From the NCBI GenBank assembly GCA_027489065.1, contig JAIYAM010000009.1:62001-126000 (forward strand): a stretch of 64,000 nt of DNA, given 5' to 3'. Positions 55,526-64,000 of this stretch are shown one piece after another. Below the pieces are notes generated by a model. That model saw nothing but the letters and a program-made list of their open reading frames with translations. It was not told where the DNA came from and searched no databases. The position numbers were made by a program, and so were the translations under genes. Numbering within the stretch: the first letter of the stretch is position 1; every line of letters starts with the position of its first letter. This stretch comes from Erythrobacteraceae bacterium. GTDB lineage: Bacteria > Pseudomonadota > Alphaproteobacteria > Sphingomonadales > Sphingomonadaceae.

Positions 55526-57697
55526 TCAGAAGCTTAGGCTTACGCTCGCACGGAAGTTGCGCCCGATCAGCGGCACGAAGTCCTTGGTGAAGCTCGCATG
55601 GCGGCGGCCGTTCACGTCGAGGATGTTGTCGGCCGCGATCTGCAACGTGACGTTGCGGTTGTCGGCGAGCGGGCGCCACGCGACCAGCGCATTGACCAGC
55701 GTGAAGCTGTCGGTCGGCGTCTCGAATGTGGCGATGCGGTCCTGCTTGGCGAACCACTGCACCTCTCCGCGCACGTCGAAGGCATCGGTCTGCGCCTCCA
55801 GCGCGCCGAGCAGGCTCAGCGGCGGGATGCGCGGCACGGCGCTGCCGTCGGCCAACTCGGCCTCGACATAGGAGGCGCTCAGATCGGTGAGCAACGTGAA
55901 GCGGTCGTTGCGGATCAGCGGATAGCTGAGCTCCGCCTCGACGCCCCAGAAATCGGCGTCCTGCTGGAGGTATTCGAACACCGGCAGATCGTCTTCCTCG
56001 ATCCCTGCATCTTCGAGGAAGATGTAGTTGCCGAACCACTGGCGGTAGGCAGTGAGGTTGAAGGTGCCCGCGCCGATACTGCCGCGGGCATAGGCTTCCA
56101 GACCCCAGGCCGTTTCGGTGCTGAGGTCGGGATCGCCGACCTCGAAGGCCTGCGTGGCGATGTGCGGGCCGTCGGAGAACAGCTCCTCGGCGCTCGGCGC
56201 GCGTTCGGCGCGCGAGCCGTTGATGCCCATGCGGATGCCCGGGACGCCCTCGTAGACCACGCCCAGAGCGCCCGAGAAGGTGTCGAAGTCCCGCTCGATC
56301 CCGAGGGTGTTCGCCTTGACCTTGGTGAACTCCCCGCGCGCGGCGGCTTCGATCTGGAACGGGCCGGTGCCGAATTCCTGCAAGGTGAACAATGCCACCT
56401 GATCGGTGAGGTTGGGCGGAATATAGGCCTCGGCCCCGACCGCGAGGAAATCGCGGTGCTGGTACTGGATGCCGGTCGAACCGCGCAGGCTTCCCTCGGT
56501 GTTCTGCACCAGCTCGGCGCGCGCTTCGACGCTCGTGGAGTCGAACACCGTGCCAACCTCGCCCGGGCCTTCGAATTCGGTGTGGGTGTAGTCGGAGTAG
56601 CCGGCGCGCAGCTTGAGCCGCTCGAAGGTCCCTTCGCCGAGGTAGATGTCGCCCTTGAAGTCCGCGCGGAACTGCTGGAGGTCGATGCGGACGTTTTCCT
56701 CGCCTTCCTCTTCTTCGCCGCCACCGTGTTCATGCTCGAGTCCGGGGCGCTTGATGACGCCGTAATTGGTGTCGTACCAGCCTAGCGAAGCGCCGAAGGT
56801 GCTTTCCCCGAGGATCAGACCCAGACCGGCGTTGACCGTCCAGCTTTCGATGTCGCTATTGGGAATGAAGCCGCGCTGATCGGCCGCTTCGCGGTATTCT
56901 GCTGCCTCCTCCAGATCGCCGCCGGCCTGCTTCTCGGCCGCTTCCTCAAGCAGTTCCTCGCGCAGCGCGGGCGCCAGCTGGAAGCCGCCGATCTCGACAT
57001 TGCCGGTCTTGCGCCACGAGCCGTCGACATGGAACACGAGATTGTTCGTCAGCCCGACATCAAGGCTGGCCGCGCCGGTGCGCAGGTTCGCCGCGCTGTC
57101 CACGCCGGCGAAGGCATCGAGGTGGAAGTCCTCATCGGGCATGCGGGTCGGGATACGCTTGTCGATCACGTTGACCGCGCCGCCGATCGCCTGGCTGCCG
57201 TAGAGCAGCACGGCCGGGCCGCGCAGCACTTCGATCCGCTCGACCGTGATCGGCTCGATGGTGGTGGCATGGTCGACCGAGGTGTTCGAGACGTCCGAGG
57301 TGCCGATCCCGTCGACCAGCACGCGCACGCGCTCGCCCTGCTGGCCGCGCAGCACAGGGCGCGAAGAGCCGGGCGAGAAGCTGGTCGCCGAAACGCCGGG
57401 GATCTTGGTGAGCAGATCGCCGATCTGACCGGTCACCGCGTCGCGCTGGATGTCACGGATCTCGAGCACGCTGGTGCCGGCAAGGAGGTCGAGCTCCTTG
57501 AGGCCATTCGCGCTGACGATGATATCGCCGACCGGCGGGCTGTCGTTGTTGTGGAGGTCATCCTCCACCCGGGGCTGGCCACCGGGTGCGGCCGGCTGCT
57601 GCTCTTCGGCCTGCACGGGCGCCGCAGCGAAGGCGGCGCAGAGCACGGCGGCGAAGGCCAGGCGCGAGGATGCATGACGGATCGAGCTGTCGATCAT
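55526..57697 (-). CDS. TonB-dependent outer membrane receptor, ZnuD-like
   Basis: This 723-residue receptor starts at MIDSSIRHASSRLAFAAVLC; GGAG lies 9 nt before this ATG, while the ATG five codons earlier has no ribosome site. A signal peptide ends near APVQAEE. The plug domain has DIIVSANGLKELDLLAG, then KIPGVSATSFSPGSSRPVLR and VERIEVLRGPAVLLYGSQAI. A stretch rich in His and Glu (HEHGGGEEEEGEEN) resembles the metal-capturing loops of zinc receptors. The barrel ends with GRNFRASVSLSF and its C-terminal Phe. A Zur-box-like site in the promoter supports zinc uptake. Confidence 0.85.
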   Translation of the reverse strand: MIDSSIRHASSRLAFAAVLCAAFAAAPVQAEEQQPAAPGGQPRVEDDLHNNDSPPVGDIIVSANGLKELDLLAGTSVLEIRDIQRDAVTGQIGDLLTKIPGVSATSFSPGSSRPVLRGQQGERVRVLVDGIGTSDVSNTSVDHATTIEPITVERIEVLRGPAVLLYGSQAIGGAVNVIDKRIPTRMPDEDFHLDAFAGVDSAANLRTGAASLDVGLTNNLVFHVDGSWRKTGNVEIGGFQLAPALREELLEEAAEKQAGGDLEEAAEYREAADQRGFIPNSDIESWTVNAGLGLILGESTFGASLGWYDTNYGVIKRPGLEHEHGGGEEEEGEENVRIDLQQFRADFKGDIYLGEGTFERLKLRAGYSDYTHTEFEGPGEVGTVFDSTSVEARAELVQNTEGSLRGSTGIQYQHRDFLAVGAEAYIPPNLTDQVALFTLQEFGTGPFQIEAAARGEFTKVKANTLGIERDFDTFSGALGVVYEGVPGIRMGINGSRAERAPSAEELFSDGPHIATQAFEVGDPDLSTETAWGLEAYARGSIGAGTFNLTAYRQWFGNYIFLEDAGIEEDDLPVFEYLQQDADFWGVEAELSYPLIRNDRFTLLTDLSASYVEAELADGSAVPRIPPLSLLGALEAQTDAFDVRGEVQWFAKQDRIATFETPTDSFTLVNALVAWRPLADNRNVTLQIAADNILDVNGRRHASFTKDFVPLIGRNFRASVSLSF

Positions 57698-57717
57698 GGG
57701 GAGGGGCTCCATTGCAT

Positions 57718-57736
57718 AATGTAATAACGTATCATG
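57718..57736 (-). promoter_or_regulatory. Zur-box-like operator upstream of the receptor gene
   Basis: AATGTAATAACGTATCATG (plus strand) matches 14 of 19 positions of the core AATGTTATAATATAACATT known from enterobacterial Zur boxes. It is an AT-rich island right upstream of the receptor's ribosome site. The consensus is recalled, and the alphaproteobacterial version differs somewhat. Confidence 0.45.
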
Positions 57737-57909
57737 CGCCTAGCGCCAAGTCTGCCGATTGCAAGCGGAATTCGCACGGGCCACCGCGTCTGATCGACTA
57801 AGGGCAATCGTGGTGGGGTTAATGTGGCGGGCAGGCTGGCGTGCGCCGCCCTGGCCGCGACCGGAACCGCGGCGCGGTTATCCCGGGACCCTTCATGATG
57901 AGGGAAAAC

Positions 57910-57984
57910 TGGAGCGGGCGAAGGGATTCGAACCCTCGACCCCAACCTTGGCAAGGTTGTGCTCTACCCCTGAGCTACGCCCGC
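57910..57984 (-). tRNA. tRNA-Gly(GCC)
   Basis: The minus strand folds as a complete tRNA: acceptor GCGGGCG/CGCCCGC, D-arm GCTCAGGGGTAGAGC, anticodon loop TTGCCAA with anticodon GCC and T-arm GAGGGTTCGAATCCCTT. The CCA end is encoded (57912-57910). Confidence 0.97.
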
Positions 57985-58233
57985 TCACTGGCGCTGACAG
58001 AAACTGCTGCAAAAGCGTCGTTCCTGCCGGAGAGGCGGCGCGATTAGCAGCGCCTCGGGCGCGCTGCAAGCGTAAAAGTGCGATACCTTGCAAGCGCAGA
58101 TTTGCCGCGATTGGGGCTTGATCGCGCGGCGCCTAGCCGTCAGCACAAGTCAGCGCTTCACATAAGCGCAGACCATCCCACATTGGGGACGGATTGGCGC
58201 GTGAGGCGCGCAGGCACAGCAGGAGCAGATATC

Positions 58234-59175
58234 TTGGCCAGCATGGGACTGAGCATCGACGAACAGAAGGCCGTGGACCGGTTCCGCAAGGCGGTGGTGG
58301 AACCTTCGCAGAGCAAGCTCGTGATCCTCGACTTCTGGGCCGAATGGTGCGGGCCGTGCAAGGCGCTCATCCCGGTGCTGGAGAAGGTGGCGGCGGACTA
58401 CGCCGACAAGGGCGTGATGCTGGCCAAGCTCAATGTCGACGAAGAGCAGTTCATCGCCGCCCAGTTCCAGGTGCGCTCGATCCCGACGGTCTATGCGATC
58501 TTCCAGGGCCAGCCGATCGCCGATCTGACCAACGCCCGCAGCGAATCGCAGCTCAAGGCGATGCTCGACCAGCTTCTCGCGCAATTGCCCGTGCAAGGCG
58601 GCGCGGCGGAAGGTGACGCAGCGCCGCATGGCCCCTCGCCCGAGGAGCTCGCGCAGTTCGTGAAGATGGGCGAGGAAGCGCTCGCCGCGGGCGATCCGCA
58701 GCGGGCCGCGAGCATCTTTGCGCAGATCACCGAGTTCGCGCCCGAAAACGCGCCGGCCCATGCCGGTCTCGTGCGCGCTCTGGTGCAGCTCGGCGAAGTC
58801 GAGCAGGCGGCGCAGGTGATGGAAGTGATCGACAGCGATCCGCGTCTCGCGGGCGATCCGGCTATCGCCCCGGCCCGCAGCGCGCTGGAGCTTGCGGGTA
58901 CCCGCGTCGATGACGGCGAGCTCGCCTCGCTGCGTGCCGCCGCCGAGGCCGCGCCCGCCGACATGGACGCGCAGTTTGCCTATGCCGAAGCTGCCTTCGC
59001 CGCCGGCCAGCGCGATGCCGCGGCCGACACGCTGCTCGCCATGATCGCCGCCGACCGCGAATGGAACGATGGCGCGGCGCGGGCGAAGCTCCTCAAGATC
59101 TTCGAGGCGACCGGCCTTGAGGACGAATGGGTGGTCGGCGTCCGCCGCCGCCTGTCGCGCGTATTGTTTGGATGA
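58234..59175 (+). CDS. Thioredoxin-TPR co-chaperone (CnoX-like)
   Basis: This 313-residue protein starts at a TTG (58234) with AGGAG 8 nt upstream; the ATG three codons later lies too far from a ribosome site. The thioredoxin domain carries DFWAEWCGPCKALIPVLEKV with the active WCGPCK, then VRSIPTVYAIFQGQP. From about residue 145 come TPR-like helices (ALAAGDPQRAASIFAQITEF, LVRALVQLGEVEQAAQVMEV). This layout matches CnoX/YbbN chaperedoxins, which protect proteins under oxidative stress and pass them to GroEL. It overlaps the next gene (ATGA). Confidence 0.88.
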   Translation: MASMGLSIDEQKAVDRFRKAVVEPSQSKLVILDFWAEWCGPCKALIPVLEKVAADYADKGVMLAKLNVDEEQFIAAQFQVRSIPTVYAIFQGQPIADLTNARSESQLKAMLDQLLAQLPVQGGAAEGDAAPHGPSPEELAQFVKMGEEALAAGDPQRAASIFAQITEFAPENAPAHAGLVRALVQLGEVEQAAQVMEVIDSDPRLAGDPAIAPARSALELAGTRVDDGELASLRAAAEAAPADMDAQFAYAEAAFAAGQRDAAADTLLAMIAADREWNDGAARAKLLKIFEATGLEDEWVVGVRRRLSRVLFG

Positions 59176-59798
59176 CCCAAAGCATCATGACAAAGCGTCT
59201 CTCGATCTTTCCGCTGACTGGCGCGGTGCTGTTCCCCGGCATGCAGCTGCCGCTCCACATCTTCGAGCCGCGCTACCGTGCGCTGGTCGGCGACGCGCTG
59301 ATCCGTGATCGCCAGATCGCGATGATCCAGCCGCAGCGACCGATCGATGGCGCGCCGCTGTTCGGCGTCGGCTGCATCGGACGGATCGGCGAGATTCAGG
59401 CCATGGACGACGGGCGCTACAATCTCATCCTCGAGGGCACCGCGCGCTTCCGGCTGGTCCGCGAGCTCGAGGTCACCACCGCCTTCCGTCAGGTCGAGGC
59501 CGAGATCTACGACGAGGACGAGGACGAAACCCTGACCCACGCCCAGCGCGGCGGCTTTGAGCGCGAGGCGCGCGCCTTCGCGGATGCGCAGGGCTACAGC
59601 GTCGACTGGGATTCGGTCGGACGGCTCGACGATCGCTCGCTGATCAACGGCGTCTCGCAGATTGCGCCTTTCGATCCGGCGAGCAAGCAGGCGCTGCTGG
59701 AGGCCGGGACCCTCACTGAACGTTGCGAGCTGCTGGTCCAGCTCATGCAGTTCTATGGTCGCCACGACGGCGGCGAGGAAATCGTCACGCTGCAATAG
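59172..59798 (+). CDS. Lon-substrate-binding-domain protein
   Basis: This 208-residue protein starts at the ATG overlapping the previous stop. It contains only the N-terminal domain of Lon protease: SIFPLTGAVLFPGMQLPLHI, FEPRYRALVGDAL, FGVGCIGRIGEIQAMDDGRY and LILEGTARFRLV. ATPase and protease domains are absent. Such stand-alone proteins (PF02190) may bind unfolded proteins. Coupling with the CnoX-like gene fits a proteostasis role. It is convergent with the sensor kinase gene. Confidence 0.85.
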   Translation: MTQSIMTKRLSIFPLTGAVLFPGMQLPLHIFEPRYRALVGDALIRDRQIAMIQPQRPIDGAPLFGVGCIGRIGEIQAMDDGRYNLILEGTARFRLVRELEVTTAFRQVEAEIYDEDEDETLTHAQRGGFEREARAFADAQGYSVDWDSVGRLDDRSLINGVSQIAPFDPASKQALLEAGTLTERCELLVQLMQFYGRHDGGEEIVTLQ

Positions 59799-59813
59799 GG
59801 CAGCCTGGCCGCC

Positions 59814-62096
59814 TCACGGCATCGGCGCGGGTTCCTGCTGCTCGCCGAGCGCGCCGCGCAGTGCGGCTTCGAGTGCGCGGGGATCGATCGGCTTGGTGAG
59901 CATCTCGGCGCGCAGGTCGGGTTCGATCTGGGAGGCGGGCTCGGCATAGCCGGTGCAATAGACGAACGGCACGCCCAGCGACCGCAGGGCCTGCGCCACC
60001 GGAGCGCTGCTCGCTCCGGCAAGATTGACGTCGAGCACCGCAAGGTCGGGCGGCGGGTCCCGCCGGGCGAGATCCACCGCTGCCGCGACGGTGCTGGCCG
60101 GGCCGAGGATCTCGCATCCCATCTCGCTGATCGCATCCATCAGGGTGAGCGCGATCAGCGCCTCGTCCTCGACCACCATCACCCGCTTGCCGCGCAGCTC
60201 CGCACCCGTGCCCGAAGCGCTTTCCGGGGAAGGCTCGTCGACGATGCCTGTCGGGTCCTGCATCGGTTCGGCGGGCACGTGCCGCTCAAGCGGGAAGGCG
60301 ATCCGGCAGGTGACGCCGGTCGGCAACCAGGACAGTTCGAACTCGCCGCCGAGCTGGTGTTCAATTGCGCCGCGGATCGCGGTCGATCCGAATCCGGGCT
60401 CCGCAGGCGCAACGACTTCGGGGCCGCCGGCTTCGGTCCATTCCAGCTCCAGAACGCTCCCGGTCTCGCGCTCGGCGACCTCCCAGGCGACCGTGAGCCG
60501 TCCTTCCTCGACCGAAAGGGCCCCGTACATGGCCGCGTTGATGGCAAGCTCGTGCACCACCATCGCGAGCGCCTGCGATGCGTTCGGTTCGAGCATCAGC
60601 GACGGTCCCGAAAGGCAGATCCGATCGGACCCGGCGCGCCTGAAGGGTTCAAGTTCATCGTGAACAAGGGCGGCAATGTTCACGCCCTGCCAGCGGTTGG
60701 CGGCAAGCAAGGTGTGTGCCCGGGCGAGCGCCTCGATACGCCCGCTCACCGCCGCCTTGAACGCGGCGACATCGTCGACCTTGGTGAGCCGGACCAGCGA
60801 GAGGACCACGCTCAGCAGGTTCTTGGCGCGGTGATCCACCTCGTCCGCGAGGAAGCGCAGCCGTTCCTCCGCCTTGCGCCGATCGGTCACGTCGAGCGAG
60901 ATGCCCATGATCCCCTGCGGCTGCCCCTCCGCGTCCCGGAACGGCGCCTTCACAGCGAGCCAGTACGACATGTCCCCGTTCGGGAGCAGGAGGCTCTCTT
61001 CCAGCTGGCGCGCCGTACCGCCCGCAATGACGGCCTGGTCATTGGCCATGATGGCACGCGCCTGCTCCTCGTCTGCGAGCAGTTCGAGATCTGTCTTGCC
61101 GGAGAAGGTTTCCTCTGTGTGGCCCATCGCCGCCGCGAAGATCGGGTTGCCGATCAGGTAGCGGCCCTCGAGATCCTTGGCGAAGGCAGCGCCGGGAAGG
61201 CTGTCGAAGAAGGTCTTGAGAAGCGCGGTCGCCTGATCGCGCTCGCCTTCGACGGTGCGGATCGGCGTTGCGTCGAAGTTGATCCCGAGCAGCCGCGTCG
61301 GCTTGCCATCAGCATCGCGGAAGAGTTCGGCGCGGCTTGCGAGCCAGATCATTGTCCCGTCGTCGCGCTTGAAGCGGAAATCGACATCGAGACGGTTCAG
61401 GCCGCTCTGCGCGTCTTCGAAGGCCTGCTGTGCGCGCGGGCGGTCGGCCTCGTGGATGCGCTTCATGAACGCGCCGGCAGACGGACGCTGTTCGGGGCCC
61501 ATGCCGATCACGGTGCGGAGCGTATCGGACCACCACAGGTTGCCGGTCCTGATATCGAAGTCCCAGATCCCGATCCGGCCCACGTCCTGCGACAGGCTCA
61601 GCCGCGCCTCGCTCTTGCGCAGGCGGCCATGCGCATAGCGCAGGCGGTGCGCGAGATAGATGTTCATCGCGTTGGTCGCGATAAACAGCAGCAGGTTGAC
61701 CAGACCCGTTCCGTGCAATGCGAAAATGCCTTGCGGTTCGATCCAGAAATATATCGTGGCCACTGCGGCGAGAGCCAGTGATACAGCGCCCGGTCCGATC
61801 CCGCCAAACAGCGTGCAGATCAGCACCACCGGATAGAACAGCGCAAACGGCACAAGGCCCGTGTCGAACAGATCGAGGGAGCGCCGCACACCGATCATGC
61901 CGGACGTCAGGACCACGGCGAAAAAATAGAAGAACCACGTCGGGCGCTCCGCAAGGAAGCTCCGCGTTTCGGACAGGCCCCGATAGGCTTGCTGCTCCGG
62001 TGCGAAAGAACCGTCCGAAGCCCTGTCGCCCTCCGAATCGGGAGCAGAAGGTGCCGCGTTCTGACGCGTTGGCGAGTCTTTCAAGAAACCTCTCAC
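59814..62096 (-). CDS. HWE-family hybrid sensor histidine kinase
   Basis: This protein of about 760 residues begins at a GTG (62096); a TTG 12 nt later (62084) is an alternative. Domains in order: membrane region of about four helices (50-150, with FALFYPVVLICTLFGGIGPG, similar to DUF4118-like sensors); two PAS domains (about 165-290 and 295-410); HWE-type dimerisation with the phospho-His in DEVDHRAKNLLSVVLSLVRL; kinase core with VVHELAINAAMYGALS and the ELEWTEAGGPEV signature; and a receiver domain with EDEALIALTLMD and LAVLDVNLAGAS. It could control a general stress or light/redox response; the signal is unknown. Confidence 0.9.
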   Translation of the reverse strand: MRGFLKDSPTRQNAAPSAPDSEGDRASDGSFAPEQQAYRGLSETRSFLAERPTWFFYFFAVVLTSGMIGVRRSLDLFDTGLVPFALFYPVVLICTLFGGIGPGAVSLALAAVATIYFWIEPQGIFALHGTGLVNLLLFIATNAMNIYLAHRLRYAHGRLRKSEARLSLSQDVGRIGIWDFDIRTGNLWWSDTLRTVIGMGPEQRPSAGAFMKRIHEADRPRAQQAFEDAQSGLNRLDVDFRFKRDDGTMIWLASRAELFRDADGKPTRLLGINFDATPIRTVEGERDQATALLKTFFDSLPGAAFAKDLEGRYLIGNPIFAAAMGHTEETFSGKTDLELLADEEQARAIMANDQAVIAGGTARQLEESLLLPNGDMSYWLAVKAPFRDAEGQPQGIMGISLDVTDRRKAEERLRFLADEVDHRAKNLLSVVLSLVRLTKVDDVAAFKAAVSGRIEALARAHTLLAANRWQGVNIAALVHDELEPFRRAGSDRICLSGPSLMLEPNASQALAMVVHELAINAAMYGALSVEEGRLTVAWEVAERETGSVLELEWTEAGGPEVVAPAEPGFGSTAIRGAIEHQLGGEFELSWLPTGVTCRIAFPLERHVPAEPMQDPTGIVDEPSPESASGTGAELRGKRVMVVEDEALIALTLMDAISEMGCEILGPASTVAAAVDLARRDPPPDLAVLDVNLAGASSAPVAQALRSLGVPFVYCTGYAEPASQIEPDLRAEMLTKPIDPRALEAALRGALGEQQEPAPMP

Positions 62097-62454
62097 AGCC
62101 CCGGGTGCAGTTCATTAGGTGCGCCGGGATGAAGGTCGCTCCTGCCCGCGCTTGGTTGCACGGTCATTTGTTAATTCGCCGCACATCTCACTAATCTAGG
62201 TTTATTTCCTCGGTAATATCTGTGCAGGGTCTCGGTTTAGCACACCGAATGACTTTGGAAGCGGCAGCCGTTTCGCTCTAATTAATCCGCGAGCGAACAC
62301 TGGGCGGGGCGGCGATCTGCTCGGGTCGTGTCGTCTGGTACCGTCTGCTCCGGCACGTGCGGGACGGCCAGACTTCAAGACGCGGATTCGTGCTGCGGAC
62401 GATACGACTACTGATCGGCGCTGTCTCAAAGGGGGGAGCCAAGGAGTGACAGGC
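62097..62454. other. Intergenic region between divergent sensor kinases
   Basis: This 358-nt gap has no credible coding sequence. It must hold both promoters, but no sequence of clear sigma70 or EcfG type stands out. The middle (62160-62290) is markedly AT-richer than the flanks. Confidence 0.6.
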
Positions 62455-63594
62455 ATGGAAAACCACGTCGTGGCTTACGGCGAATACATGCCGCACGGCA
62501 TGTGCCTTCTGTGGAAGCCGTGGCTCCTCATGCTGTGGGCCGGCTCGGACTTGCTGATCTTCCTCTCCTACACCGCCATCCCCATCGCGCTGTTGATGGT
62601 GCTGCGCAAGCGGACCGAGGTCCCGCAGGCACCGCTCGTCATCCTGTTCGGCGCCTTCATCCTGCTGTGCGGGATCACCCATCTGTTCATGATCGTCACC
62701 CTGTGGGTGCCGATCTACCCCTTCGTCGGCTGGATCAAGCTCGCCACCGGCCTGGTCTCTACCGCTACTGCGGTGATGCTGTTCCGGCTGGTTCCCGATC
62801 TTATCCGCCTGCCGTCCCCGGCATTGCTCGCGGCCGCAAATCAGGATCTGCACGGAGAAATCGCCGCACACCAGGCGACGCTCGCCTCGCTTGACCGCCA
62901 GGTGCGCGAGCGGACCGCCGAGCTCGAGGCCGCAACCCGCGCCCTCGCCGTGCAGGCGCGCGAGGCCGTGCATCGCAGCAGTAATATGCTGGCCGTGGTG
63001 CACACCCTTGCCGTGCAATCGGCCAAGGGCGCACCCAGCGTCGAGGCGTTCCTGCCGCCCTTCCTCGGCCGCATCCGGGCGGTCGCCGACGCGACCCGCG
63101 CAATCGCGACCGAGGAGCAGACCGCCGCATCGCTGCCCAAGGTGGTCGAGGCGGGCCTTGCCGTGCTCAAGGCGACCTATGGTGCGCGGATCGACGCAAG
63201 CGGCCCGGCGCTTCTCATCAACCCCACCGCAGCGCAGCACATCAGCCTTGCCGTCCACGAGCTTGCGACCAACACGCTCAAGTACGGCCTCGGCGCCTCG
63301 GACGATGCACAGGTGAGCGTGACCTGGACGGCCGACGGAGAGCAGCTCGTGTTCGTGTGGCGCGAGCACCCGTTCCTCGACCGGTCCGCCGACCCGCCCG
63401 CGTCAGAAGGCTTCGGGACGATGCTGCTGACCGCGATCGTCCCGAGCACCCTCGGCGGCATCGCGGAGACCCTGCGCGAGAACGGCGAGCTGCTCTACCG
63501 TCTGACAGTGCCGCTGCCAGCGGTGGTCGCGGTACCCGTAGCAAACGACCCGAGCCTCGCCACCCGCATCATCGCGACGAGTTTCAATGCTTGA
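62455..63594 (+). CDS. Ethylene-receptor-type sensor histidine kinase
   Basis: This 379-residue protein starts at ATG 62455 with AAGGAG 8 nt upstream. The first 120 residues hold three membrane helices of the ethylene-receptor type: SDLLIFLSYTAIPIALLMVL, FGAFILLCGITHLFMIVTLW and LVSTATAVMLFRLVPDLIRL. The residues known in plant ETR1 to bind copper and ethylene (D25, Y32, I35, P36, I62, C65, H69) are all present at a constant offset of seven (D32, Y39, I42, P43, I69, C72, H76). A coiled coil leads to an HWE/HisKA_2-like kinase: H173 in EAVHRSSNMLAVVHTLAVQ, then AVHELATNTLKYGLG. There is no receiver domain. Ligand is inferred. Confidence 0.85.
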   Translation: MENHVVAYGEYMPHGMCLLWKPWLLMLWAGSDLLIFLSYTAIPIALLMVLRKRTEVPQAPLVILFGAFILLCGITHLFMIVTLWVPIYPFVGWIKLATGLVSTATAVMLFRLVPDLIRLPSPALLAAANQDLHGEIAAHQATLASLDRQVRERTAELEAATRALAVQAREAVHRSSNMLAVVHTLAVQSAKGAPSVEAFLPPFLGRIRAVADATRAIATEEQTAASLPKVVEAGLAVLKATYGARIDASGPALLINPTAAQHISLAVHELATNTLKYGLGASDDAQVSVTWTADGEQLVFVWREHPFLDRSADPPASEGFGTMLLTAIVPSTLGGIAETLRENGELLYRLTVPLPAVVAVPVANDPSLATRIIATSFNA

Positions 63595-63619
63595 TGGAGC
63601 GTTGGGCCGAAGGGAGGGC

Positions 63620-63693
<74 letters not shown>

Positions 63694-63751
63694 ATCGCTG
63701 AGCGCGCCAATGCCACCGAATGCGCCGACAGGTCAACGCCGATTTGGCGCG

Positions 63752-64000
63752 TCAGCCGCGCGCGGGGGCGATCGCCATGTTGTCGATCAGCCGTGTCCCG
63801 CCGATCCGCGCGGCGACGAGGATGCGGGCAGGGCGGTCCCCCAGCGTCTCGAGCGGAGCGAGTGTCCCGGCATCGACCACTTCGACATAGTCGACCTGAA
63901 ACCCGTTGCGTTGCAGATCGTCTGCCGCGACTGATTTGGCCTCTGATATGGTCTGAAGCCCGGCCTGTATGCTCTGTGCCGCTGCGGCCAGCGTCTGCGG
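63752..64000 (-). CDS. panC: Pantothenate synthetase, C-terminal part
   Basis: The last 82 residues of PanC are in the window, open to the right edge. The sequence VDYVEVVDAGTLAPLETLGD followed by ARILVAARIGGTRLIDNMAI is the family's conserved C-terminal dimer/lid region. PanC condenses pantoate and beta-alanine for coenzyme A synthesis. The rest of the gene, including the ATP-binding HIGH motif, lies outside the window. Confidence 0.92.
   Translation of the reverse strand, partial: PQTLAAAAQSIQAGLQTISEAKSVAADDLQRNGFQVDYVEVVDAGTLAPLETLGDRPARILVAARIGGTRLIDNMAIAPARG

Noticed and set aside
62097..62454. EcfG-type (GGAAC) promoter between the sensor kinases
   Set aside because: I looked for GGAAC-N16/17-GTT patterns on both strands and saw no convincing match.

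Overview
The window looks like a chromosomal segment of a high-GC alphaproteobacterium of the order Sphingomonadales, most likely an Erythrobacter/Porphyrobacter-type organism. The reasons are a serine palmitoyltransferase next to a dedicated acyl carrier protein (sphingolipid synthesis), a domesticated gene transfer agent (GTA) head-tail cluster, an alphaproteobacterial-type DksA, HWE-family histidine kinases and a steroid/terpenoid-type catabolic island. Two perfect consensus parS sites, 20 kb apart, suggest an origin-proximal location.

Layout. (1) 1-8881, minus strand: GTA structural operon (small and large terminase, portal, prohead protease, capsid, connectors, tail proteins, tape measure and a tail protein cut by the window edge). 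Its leader holds a palindrome, a sigma70-like promoter and a strong intrinsic terminator ahead of the first gene. (2) 9.1-19.9 kb: housekeeping and envelope genes: YqaA-type membrane protein, spt-acpR, single-domain response regulator, a tight plus-strand run (DUF3572, HAD, RidA, GDPD, FemAB-like), a Sel1 gene carrying parS, dksA, PilZ, an orphan ABC-type binding lipoprotein, DUF4112 and kynU. (3) 19.9-45.9 kb: catabolic island. A 12-kb minus-strand operon encodes a molybdopterin oxidoreductase, MDR reductase, two ThuA-like proteins, LEH-like protein, P450, two acyl-CoA dehydrogenases, thiolase plus DUF35 partner and SDRs. Around it lie mobA, further SDRs, a ketosteroid-dehydrogenase-like flavoprotein, a Rieske oxygenase, two more P450s and many small NTF2/ABM/CMD-fold proteins. 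Four copies of an intergenic palindromic repeat are all in this island. (4) 46-55.4 kb: lipoprotein, MarC, DUF475, YciI, putA, EEP phosphatase-like protein, dcd and a saccharopine-dehydrogenase-like protein. (5) 55.4-64 kb: TonB-dependent receptor with a histidine/acid-rich segment and a Zur-box-like site, two tRNA-Gly genes, a CnoX-like thioredoxin/TPR protein with a Lon-substrate-domain protein, two divergent sensor kinases (one with an ethylene-receptor-type sensor domain), and the end of panC.

How the genes fit together. In the island, P450s and the Rieske enzyme could hydroxylate a polycyclic or terpenoid skeleton, the flavoprotein and SDRs could oxidise it, and the acyl-CoA dehydrogenase pair with thiolase-DUF35 could shorten a side chain as CoA esters. 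MobA could supply the guanylated molybdenum cofactor for the Mo enzyme. This is inference from family membership; the substrate cannot be read from the sequence. No transcription factor, ferredoxin or ferredoxin reductase is seen in the island, so regulation and electron supply must come from elsewhere.
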